Below are positions 54,471-61,501 of a DNA stretch of 64,000 bases, piece after piece. Position numbers and translations under genes: made by a program. The stretch lies in the NCBI GenBank assembly GCA_963835525.1, contig CAWIFM010000003.1, forward strand, positions 620,001 to 684,000, read 5' to 3'. Under the pieces are notes generated by a model that did no database searches, was not told where the DNA came from, and saw only the letters and a list, made by a program, of their open reading frames with translations. This stretch comes from DASSUW01 sp963835525 (GTDB lineage Bacteria; Actinomycetota; Thermoleophilia; Solirubrobacterales; Solirubrobacteraceae). Positions within the stretch are counted from its first letter, which is position 1. Each line of letters opens with the position of its first letter.

Positions 54471-55741
54471 GTCGCGAGCAGCTCGCGCAGCCCATCCATG
54501 ATCTGCGCGCGATCGTGGTAGACGGGAGCGTCGTGACGGAATGCGGCTGACACGGTCAGCCGCCCGTCGCGAAGGACGCACTCGAACTCCTGCTCCGCCT
54601 GGCGCAGGTCGGAGTCGATCTCGAAGCCGCTTGCGAACGGAGCGTCCGGGTCCGCCCCGAACCCGACGTGCGCGTAGTCGTGCACGTAGACGATCGTCGT
54701 GGCCAGCCATTCGTCGACCTCGTCGGCGCGCGCGGCCATCCGCTCGAAGTCGCCGAAGCAGAACTGCGTCGATTCCGCCCACTGGGCCGAGGTTCTCACC
54801 ATGACGTCGTGAAAGTCGGACTCACCGGAATCGTCGCGAACGACGATGGCAGAGTAGTTGACGAACTCGCCGACAAGGCGATTGAGCATGGTGGGCGGGC
54901 GCACGTTGATCGGTATCGTCACGAGCTGCGCGCGGCTCTGCGTGTGCCTGGCGAGCACGAGTCCGACCGCCGTGGCCAGGAGCACCGAAAGCGTGCCGCC
55001 GGCCGCGCGGGCCGCGAGGCGCAACTGCCCCACCCGCTCCTTCGAGACAGAGAAGCTCGCGCTGTCGGTCGGGGCGACCTCCGGCTTGCTGAGGTCGGTG
55101 CCGGCACTCGCTCCGCGCAGTGTCGTCGCCCAGTACTCGGCTTCCGCCGTCTCGCGCGTCCGGCAGCGATCCTCGAGCCACGCGTTCGCCCGCCCGTAGT
55201 ACTCGGCTCCCGGCAAGGCGCTCCACGGCCGCGGCTCGCGGCGGCTCGCGTGCCAGCTCGCGATGTCCTCCTGCATGATGCGAAACGACCAGCCGTCGAA
55301 CGCCAAGTGGTGGATCGCGATCGCAAGCGCAGTCGGCCCAGGGGTCGAGATGAGCGCCATGCGAAGCAGGTCGGTCTCGAGCGGCGGCCCCGGTGGCTCG
55401 ACCGTGAACGCGTCGGCCACCGCGTACGGATCGGCGTCCGGCGAGTCGAGCATCGTCACCTCGATCTCCCCGGCGGAGTCGAGCGGGGTGATCAGCTGCG
55501 TGAACGAGTCGCCTCGGGCGACGGGGCGAGCGCGGAGGGCTGCGTGGCGGCGCCGCAGCCACGCGCCCAGGCTCCTGACGTCGCGAACGTCCAGGTCGCC
55601 CACGTCTCGATAGACGAACCCGAGCACCGACATCCGCTCGACGTCGGGGTCCACCGGCAGCACCAGCGAGGCGAGCTGGTACTCGTTGAGCGGCACCGGA
55701 CCGCGCGTGGTGTCGAGGTCAAGCCCTCGGGACACCTTCAT
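54467..55741 (-). CDS. Stand-alone NRPS condensation domain
   Basis: A 424-residue full-length C domain. The core HHxxxDG is HHLAFDG at 144-150, within AIAIHHLAFDGWSFRIM. A later region shows IPINVRPPTMLNRLVGEFVN, then YSAIVVRD, the family's latch/floor. The N-terminus with LNEYQLASLVLPVDPDVER is typical. The ATG lies inside the end of the A-T gene (23-base overlap). It should form a peptide bond between carrier-bound units, working with the A-T protein encoded upstream. Confidence 0.92.
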   Translation of the reverse strand: MKVSRGLDLDTTRGPVPLNEYQLASLVLPVDPDVERMSVLGFVYRDVGDLDVRDVRSLGAWLRRRHAALRARPVARGDSFTQLITPLDSAGEIEVTMLDSPDADPYAVADAFTVEPPGPPLETDLLRMALISTPGPTALAIAIHHLAFDGWSFRIMQEDIASWHASRREPRPWSALPGAEYYGRANAWLEDRCRTRETAEAEYWATTLRGASAGTDLSKPEVAPTDSASFSVSKERVGQLRLAARAAGGTLSVLLATAVGLVLARHTQSRAQLVTIPINVRPPTMLNRLVGEFVNYSAIVVRDDSGESDFHDVMVRTSAQWAESTQFCFGDFERMAARADEVDEWLATTIVYVHDYAHVGFGADPDAPFASGFEIDSDLRQAEQEFECVLRDGRLTVSAAFRHDAPVYHDRAQIMDGLRELLAT

Positions 55742-57377
55742 CCCTGATCGCTCTCGCGAGGGCGGCCGGCGTGCGTGCTGCGAAGACGACATAAGGCGGA
55801 AGCTCGACATCGAAGTGCGATGCCGTGCGCGCCACCAACTCCAGGGACGACAGGGAGTTGCCGCCGGCTTCGAAGAAGTCCGACTCCGGGGTCAGGGATG
55901 GCACGCCGAGGACCGCGGCCGCGGTCTCGACGATCCAGGAAACGGCGTCGTCGAGCGGGTCGGCGCCCTGCGCGCGGGCGCCGTTGAGGTTGAAGGCCGA
56001 CGGCACCATGTGGGGAGGCAGCCGCGCACCGAGCAAGCGCTGCAGGTCGCTCGCGGTCATGCGCCGGCTCGGCTCGAGCTCGACGGTCGCCACCAGACGC
56101 CCGGCCGTCGCGCCCGGCTGATACTCGACCGTCGCCGCGACCACGGCGGGTATCTCGCTCAAGGCCGCTTCGATGCCCTCGAGCTCGACCCGGCGGCCCT
56201 GGAGCTTCACCTGACGGTCCATGCGGCCGGACAGGAGCAGGTTGCCCCGCCCATCGATCCGGCCGCGATCGCCGGTGCGAAAGACCCTCGCGGTTCGCGT
56301 GGTCCCGAAGCGATCCTGCTCCGCTTCGCTCGCTCCCAGGTAGCCGAGTGCGACGCCGGCGCCGGCGATGACGACCTCGCCGACATCGCCGTCGGGCAGC
56401 GGAGTCCCATCGGGGCCCGCGATCAGTACCTCGACGTCGCCGAGCGGCCTGCCGACCGGCAGCGGATGCGAGCCGTCCCACTCGTCCAGGTCGAAGAACG
56501 TGGCCACCACGGTGGCCTCCGTCGGGCCGTAGCCGTTGATCAGCCGGACGCGGTCGCACGCCATCGAACGCAGCTTCGCGGCGGCGTCCGTCGAAAGTTG
56601 ATCGCCGCCGAAGAGGAGGGTTCTCACCGTGTCGGCGAGCAGCGCGTCGGTGTTGCGCCCCAGGAACGATTCGAGCAGCGTCGTCGGTAGCGAGAGGAAG
56701 GTGATCCCGCGCGCAGTGCACCATTCCCTGAACGCCGCCGGGCTCGCGACCGCACGCTGGTCTCGCAGCACCATCGTGGCGCCCGCCGCCAGGGTCGGGA
56801 ACAGCTGCTCCACCAGGCCGTCACTCGCCGACGAGAACTGCATCACGCGGTCGTCCGGGACGATGCCGTAGCCGCTCACCGCGCTGCGTGTGAAGTGGGC
56901 AAGGGACTCGAGTCCCACGATCACGCCCTTGGGCCTTCCCGTCGTGCCGGAGGTGAACATCACGTAGGCCGCTCGCGGGTCGATGGAGCTCTCCCCGCCG
57001 GCCGGCTCCGTCCGGCGCACCACGGACGGCATGGCGCCGGACGCGTGGTGCTCCAACACGATCACGGGACCTTGTGACGACAGCTCTTCGGCGATGCCCG
57101 CCGGCGTCGAGTCGTCCACCGCGGCCTCCTGCGGGACCCATACGGCGCCGCAGCGCAGGATCGCCAGGATCGTCGCGACGCTGATCACGCTGCCCGACCA
57201 CTTGTGGACGACGAACGCTCCCGGCCCGGCGCCGTGGCCGAGAAGCTGCTCCTCCACTCTCCCCGAGAGCGCGGCGAGCGCGGCGTAGGTCAGCAGCTCG
57301 GAGTCATCCTCGACGGCGACCGCGTCGGGCCGGCCGCCCGCCATCACCGAGTCGAGCCACGCACGCCTAGCGTCCAT
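55719..57377 (-). CDS. NRPS adenylation-thiolation didomain with truncated A10 motif
   Basis: A 552-residue A-T protein. A3 is YVMFTSGTTGRPKGV, A5 NGYGPTEATVVATF, A7 FRTGDRGRID, A8 GRMDRQVKLQGRRVELEGIE. Asp in QFSSASDGLVEQLF is in the A4 place. After PPHMVPSAF the normal A10 with its catalytic Lys (PxxxNGKxDR) is missing: NLNGARAQGADP follows and leads into the T domain, where Ser508 in EAGGNSLSSLEL is intact. The A domain is therefore probably poor at adenylation; the T domain should be functional. The end overlaps the C-domain gene; the start overlaps the ligase gene by 11 bases. Confidence 0.92.
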   Translation of the reverse strand: MDARRAWLDSVMAGGRPDAVAVEDDSELLTYAALAALSGRVEEQLLGHGAGPGAFVVHKWSGSVISVATILAILRCGAVWVPQEAAVDDSTPAGIAEELSSQGPVIVLEHHASGAMPSVVRRTEPAGGESSIDPRAAYVMFTSGTTGRPKGVIVGLESLAHFTRSAVSGYGIVPDDRVMQFSSASDGLVEQLFPTLAAGATMVLRDQRAVASPAAFREWCTARGITFLSLPTTLLESFLGRNTDALLADTVRTLLFGGDQLSTDAAAKLRSMACDRVRLINGYGPTEATVVATFFDLDEWDGSHPLPVGRPLGDVEVLIAGPDGTPLPDGDVGEVVIAGAGVALGYLGASEAEQDRFGTTRTARVFRTGDRGRIDGRGNLLLSGRMDRQVKLQGRRVELEGIEAALSEIPAVVAATVEYQPGATAGRLVATVELEPSRRMTASDLQRLLGARLPPHMVPSAFNLNGARAQGADPLDDAVSWIVETAAAVLGVPSLTPESDFFEAGGNSLSSLELVARTASHFDVELPPYVVFAARTPAALARAIRDEGVPRA

Positions 57378-58776
57378 CCGAATCCGCCTCGAGCAGCTGC
57401 AGCTTCACCTTCCCGCTCGGCGTGCGCGGCAGGGGGTCGACGAACGTGAAGCGGGACGGAACCTTGTGCCGCGCGAGCTTCGCGCGCGCCAGCTGTCTCA
57501 GCTCGGTGACGGGCGGCCGCCGGCCCGCCCGCGGCTCGACGAAGGCGTGTACACGCTGGCCCATGGTGTCGTCGGGCACGCCCTTGACCGCGACGTCGGC
57601 CACCGCCGGATGCAGGCGCAGCGCGGCTTCGACCTCCGCCGGATACACGTTCGAGCCACCCACGATGATCATGCCCGCGCGCCGGCCCACGATGTACAGG
57701 TAGCCCTCCTCGTCGGTGTAGCCGAGGTCGCCCACCGTGAGGAAGTCTCCCCGCGCGCGGGGAGCCTCACCAGCCAGCACCCGGCCCACGCGGTCGGGCT
57801 CTTCCTCGCGCAGGTAGATCGTCCCCACCTCGCCCGCGGCCAGCGGTGCCCCCTCCGCGTCGAGGATCGCGACATCGCAGCCGGAGCCCCGGCCCACGCT
57901 CCCGGGATGGGCGAGCCATTCATCACCTGTGATCTCGGTGACACCGATGTTCTCGGTCGCGCCGTAGTACTCGACCACGCGTTCGGCCGGCAGCAGGTCG
58001 AGCCAGGCGCGCTTGGTGTCCGCGGGACACGGCGCTCCGGAATGCCCCAGCTCCCTCAGCGACGACACGTCCGCGTCCAGCTCCTCGACCAGCTCAGCCG
58101 CGATCGCGAGGAAGGTCGGGGTGCAGTAGAGGTGCGTGATGCGGTGGCGCTCGATGGTGCGCACCGCGAGAGCATGGTCGGCGTTCGGAAGGAGGACGAG
58201 GCATTGGCGCCAGAACAGCCCGAAGCAGGTGTACTCGAAGGCGGAGTGCGGCGGCAGGACCACGAGCTGCCTTCCGCCCTCATGGTCGGTCTGGTCGCCG
58301 TCGGGCGAGTCCAACGCCGTGTGGTACTCGATCTCGGGGAGCTGCACGACCTTCGGCAGGCCGGTCGATCCGCTGGTGCAAAGAAGCGCCCGCGGAGCGC
58401 GCGGTGGCGCCTCGAGCGGCAGGCCCGGAGGCCGAGCCTCGAGCTCACCCTCCCTCACCAGGACGCCGGTGCCGACCGAGCGAAGCATCAAGGACAGCTC
58501 GTGGTCGGTCATGGCGGGGTCGACCGGGAGCACCGCCGCGCCCACCTTCCAGGCCGCGAAGTTCAGGATGTAGTGCTCGACCGAGGTCGGGATCAGGTTG
58601 ACGACGACGGTCTCGGCGTCGATCCCACGGGCGACGAGGCCGCGCGCCACGCCGTCCGAGTGCTCGTTCAGCTGCCGCCACGAGCACGGCTCCTCCGCAG
58701 TCTCCGTCACGCTCAAGCACGCGAGACCCTCGGGATCCCGGGCGGCGTTCTCGGCGAGCCGCTCGACTATCGACAT
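57367..58776 (-). CDS. Acyl-AMP ligase / acyl-CoA synthetase-like adenylating enzyme
   Basis: About 469 residues. A3 is LLCTSGSTGLPKVV, A5 VEYYGATENIGVTEI, A7 FLTVGDLGYTDEEG, A8 GRRAGMIIVGGSNVYPAEVE and A10 LPRTPSGKVKLQ with Lys. The A4 area (PHSAFEYTCFGLFW) lacks the Asp of amino-acid activating domains, so a fatty or aryl acid is likelier. It may load the carrier encoded immediately upstream. ATG 58776 is taken; GTG 58788 is possible. Part of the operon running from 61400 to 53712. Confidence 0.9.
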   Translation of the reverse strand: MSIVERLAENAARDPEGLACLSVTETAEEPCSWRQLNEHSDGVARGLVARGIDAETVVVNLIPTSVEHYILNFAAWKVGAAVLPVDPAMTDHELSLMLRSVGTGVLVREGELEARPPGLPLEAPPRAPRALLCTSGSTGLPKVVQLPEIEYHTALDSPDGDQTDHEGGRQLVVLPPHSAFEYTCFGLFWRQCLVLLPNADHALAVRTIERHRITHLYCTPTFLAIAAELVEELDADVSSLRELGHSGAPCPADTKRAWLDLLPAERVVEYYGATENIGVTEITGDEWLAHPGSVGRGSGCDVAILDAEGAPLAAGEVGTIYLREEEPDRVGRVLAGEAPRARGDFLTVGDLGYTDEEGYLYIVGRRAGMIIVGGSNVYPAEVEAALRLHPAVADVAVKGVPDDTMGQRVHAFVEPRAGRRPPVTELRQLARAKLARHKVPSRFTFVDPLPRTPSGKVKLQLLEADSDGR

Positions 58777-58802
58777 GCGGAGCGCCACCCGACGGGCCTC
58801 GC

Positions 58803-59045
58803 CTAGACGTCCCGGATGCGCTCCAGCAGCAAGCCGGGCGTCGCGTTCAGGAGGAAGTCGCGAAGCGGGATCGCCACGCGGAACTCATCGGCAACGCGAT
58901 CCACGATCGCGAGCGCGGTCAGGGAGTCGCCGCCGAGCTCGTAGAAGGAATCGTCGGGGGACAAGCCGTCGTCGGTGTTGAGCTCCTCGCGCCAGATGAG
59001 GAGCAGCCTGCTCATCGCGTCCTCTACGAGAAAGTCCCCATCCAT
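58803..59045 (-). CDS. Free-standing acyl/peptidyl carrier protein
   Basis: An 80-residue carrier. DSFYELGGDSLTALAIVDRV has the phosphopantetheine Ser41 in GGDSL, with the expected acidic helices around it (LNTDDGLSPDD). ATG 59045 follows a 46-base gap after the PPTase gene. The gene directly downstream is an acyl-AMP ligase, so this carrier may be its partner and supply the starter for the divergent PKS. Confidence 0.92.
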   Translation of the reverse strand: MDGDFLVEDAMSRLLLIWREELNTDDGLSPDDSFYELGGDSLTALAIVDRVADEFRVAIPLRDFLLNATPGLLLERIRDV

Positions 59046-59091
59046 GCTGGCGCGAGCAGCATGACTGATCCGAGCGCGTGCGACAACACCG

Positions 59092-59820
59092 TCACTCCCG
59101 GCCCGGCCCGGGCCAGACACGGGCCGCGACCGCGAGCTCCGGCGCCGCGACGGCCAGCGCCGCCACCAACGCGGCATCCGGCGTCGGTAGGTCGATCATC
59201 GTCATGTCGGCGGCGTCGCCCGCGGCGGAGGACAGCAGCGCCGCGCGCTCTGACGGCGCGGACACCACGAAATCCTTCAGGTCGCGCGTCAAGCCCTCGC
59301 CGCGGGCCTTGAGATAGGCCTCCTTCCTCACCCACAACGTGAAGAACGCCGGGACGCGCTCGTCCTCCGGCAGCGCTCGCAGGGCGGCCTGCTCCGCCGG
59401 CGCGAGCGCGCTCGCCACGCTGGAGATGTCCGGCATCGCCCGGATCCGCTCGACGTCGACTCCCAGCGCCGCCCTGCCCACCGCGACGACGGCATGCGAC
59501 CTCGCACGCGAGAGGGAGCAATGCAGCGCGCCGGCGTCACCGCGCAGCACCGGCCGGCCGTGCGGCCCCCCGCACACGCGACAGCGCCGCTCGAGCGGGA
59601 CGTCCTGCGGCGCCACGCCGAGGTATGAGGCCAGGATCCCTCGAAGCGCCGCCCGCGAGACCGCAACGGCGTCAGCGTCGGCCTGTCGCCTGCGTCGCCG
59701 GACGTCGGCCAGCTCCTCCGTCGAGAGGATGGCGATGCAGTGCTCCACGTCGGGACGCCCGGCGAGCTGGATCCACCAGACATCCACGGACCCGTCGGGC
59801 GCCGGACCGTACGCCGCCAC
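59092..59820 (-). CDS. Sfp-type 4'-phosphopantetheinyl transferase
   Basis: A 242-residue enzyme that moves the phosphopantetheine arm of CoA onto carrier serines. LGVDVERIRAMP carries the GVDxE magnesium motif and FFTLWVRKEAYLKARGEGL the W-x-x-KEA-x-x-KA motif. HCSLSRARSHAVVAVG is the usual SxS element. Two Cys pairs in RCRVCGGPHGRPVL may bind zinc. The GTG start shares a base with the adenylation gene's stop (TAGTG). It should activate the PKS, A-T protein and free carriers of this cluster. Confidence 0.95.
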   Translation of the reverse strand: MAAYGPAPDGSVDVWWIQLAGRPDVEHCIAILSTEELADVRRRRRQADADAVAVSRAALRGILASYLGVAPQDVPLERRCRVCGGPHGRPVLRGDAGALHCSLSRARSHAVVAVGRAALGVDVERIRAMPDISSVASALAPAEQAALRALPEDERVPAFFTLWVRKEAYLKARGEGLTRDLKDFVVSAPSERAALLSSAAGDAADMTMIDLPTPDAALVAALAVAAPELAVAARVWPGPGRE

Positions 59821-61400
59821 TACCGTGGTCGCTGACGGCGCGCGCTCGCGAGCAGCAGCGCCGCATCCAGCTTGCCGTTCACGGTCAGCGGGAGCGGATC
59901 CCGCCGCATGATGATCCGATCCGGCGTCATGTAGTAGGGCAGGTGCTCGCGCAACGTCGCGCGGATCGCGTCGACCTCGTGCGAGGCGCCCTCGTGGGTC
60001 ACCACGAACAACCAGATGCCCTCGCGGGCACCCGGCACGCCTCCGACGGGCACGACCGCGGCCTGCCGCACGTTCGGGAGGCGCCCGGCGAGCGCCTCGA
60101 TCGCGGCGGGCTCGATCCGGTGCCCTCGCACCTTGACCTGTTTGTCGGTCCGGCCGAGGAAGACATAGCCGGCGTCGGTCACCTGGACGACGTCACCGGT
60201 CCGGTACCACCGCGACCCGTCACCCTCGTCCCAGGGATCGTCCACGAAGTGGGAGGCGGTCTCCTCGGGCAGGTTGAGGTACTCGAGCGCAAGGCACCGG
60301 CCGCTCACCCAGAGCGCGCCGACCTCCCCGGTGGGGACGAGACGGCCCTCCTCGTCTCGCACCTCGATGACCGCGTCCCCGATCGCCCAGCCGATCGGCA
60401 TCGACGCCGAGGCCGCGCCGTCTGTCAGTGCGGCCGGCGGGATGGCGCCGAGCGTGCACGTGATGGTCGCCTCCGTGGGGCCATACTCGTTGGCGACCTG
60501 CGCCGTGGGCGGCATCGCGGCCAGGATCCGCGATGCCGCCTCGCGCGTGACGGTCTCCGCCCCCACGTACAGGCGCCGCACGGAACCGAACGGGGACAGG
60601 CCGAGCATCTCCGCGACGCCGACGAGTGCCGCGGCCTGACGCGCTGTCGCGTTCACGACGGTGACCCGCTCCCGCTCGATCGTCCGAACCAGATCACCGA
60701 AGTCGGGCGGCTCGCCGACGTTGGCGAACACGATCGCCGCCCCGCCCGCAAGCGGACAGAACATCTCCCAGATGGAGTTGTCGAAGCCGATCGAGTGACT
60801 CTGCAGAACACGATCGGTGGGATCGATTCGCTCGTGGTCGGCGATCCATCCGAGAAAGCCGGCGATGGCGTCTTCGCCTATCACCACGCCCTTCGGCGGT
60901 CCTGTGCTGCCCGACGTGTAGATGATGTAGGAGATGTCCGCCGGCGATGCGTGGGCGCGGGCACACTCCCCGGTGACGCGAGCCGGCGGGAGCTTCGTCC
61001 CGTCGACGTACTCGCACACGGCGCCCACGGTCTGCGCCGCCTCGGCCGAGAATCCGATGCACACGCGAGCGCCACTGTCGCGGATCATGTGCTCGGCAAC
61101 CGCCCGCGGTTGCCGGGCGTCGATCGGGACCCACGGCACGCCGGCGACCGCGGCCGCCATGATCGCGTGCCACACGCCCGGAGTGCCCGTGCCGGCGACG
61201 GCGACCGGCGCGTCGCCGTCCAGGGCTGCGATGAAGTCGGCGAGCCCCTGGATGCGCTCGCCCGCCTGGGCGTAGGTCTCGACCCGGTCCTCGCAGATCG
61301 TGGCGATCGCATCCGGGTGACTGCGGATCGCCCGCACGACTCGCTGTCCGAGCGATGGACGGCGCGCCGCGTGCCGAGTCGTGGGAGGCATGCTCGACAT
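59820..61400 (-). CDS. Stand-alone amino-acid-type adenylation domain
   Basis: A 526-residue enzyme with the full set of A motifs: YIIYTSGSTGPPKGV (A3), SIGFDNSIWEMFCPL (A4, with the amino-group Asp in FDNS), NEYGPTEATITCT (A5), YRTGDVV (A7), LGRTDKQVKVRGHRIEPAAI (A8) and LPLTVNGKLDAAL with Lys (A10). It therefore should activate an amino acid and pass it to a carrier in trans; the neighbouring A-T protein with its weak A domain is a candidate acceptor. ATG 61400 is chosen, with another nine bases later; an upstream frame to 61496 would cross the PKS promoter. First gene of the long minus-strand operon. Confidence 0.93.
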   Translation of the reverse strand: MSSMPPTTRHAARRPSLGQRVVRAIRSHPDAIATICEDRVETYAQAGERIQGLADFIAALDGDAPVAVAGTGTPGVWHAIMAAAVAGVPWVPIDARQPRAVAEHMIRDSGARVCIGFSAEAAQTVGAVCEYVDGTKLPPARVTGECARAHASPADISYIIYTSGSTGPPKGVVIGEDAIAGFLGWIADHERIDPTDRVLQSHSIGFDNSIWEMFCPLAGGAAIVFANVGEPPDFGDLVRTIERERVTVVNATARQAAALVGVAEMLGLSPFGSVRRLYVGAETVTREAASRILAAMPPTAQVANEYGPTEATITCTLGAIPPAALTDGAASASMPIGWAIGDAVIEVRDEEGRLVPTGEVGALWVSGRCLALEYLNLPEETASHFVDDPWDEGDGSRWYRTGDVVQVTDAGYVFLGRTDKQVKVRGHRIEPAAIEALAGRLPNVRQAAVVPVGGVPGAREGIWLFVVTHEGASHEVDAIRATLREHLPYYMTPDRIIMRRDPLPLTVNGKLDAALLLASARRQRPR

Positions 61401-61459
61401 CGCGGTGGCGAGCGTACCAGTGGGTCGGAACCCTCCCGGAGCGACGCCCGGACCGCGCC

Positions 61460-61487
61460 TTGACGCCCCCGAACGGACGGCTATAGC
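61460..61487 (+). promoter_or_regulatory. Promoter of the PKS gene
   Basis: TTGACG (61460-61465), 16 bases, TATAGC (61482-61487). Transcription should begin about 61494, eight bases before ATG 61502, leaving almost no leader. It lies in the 101-base gap shared with the divergent adenylation gene. Confidence 0.6.
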
Positions 61488-61501
61488 ATCGCTCACTCTG
61501 G

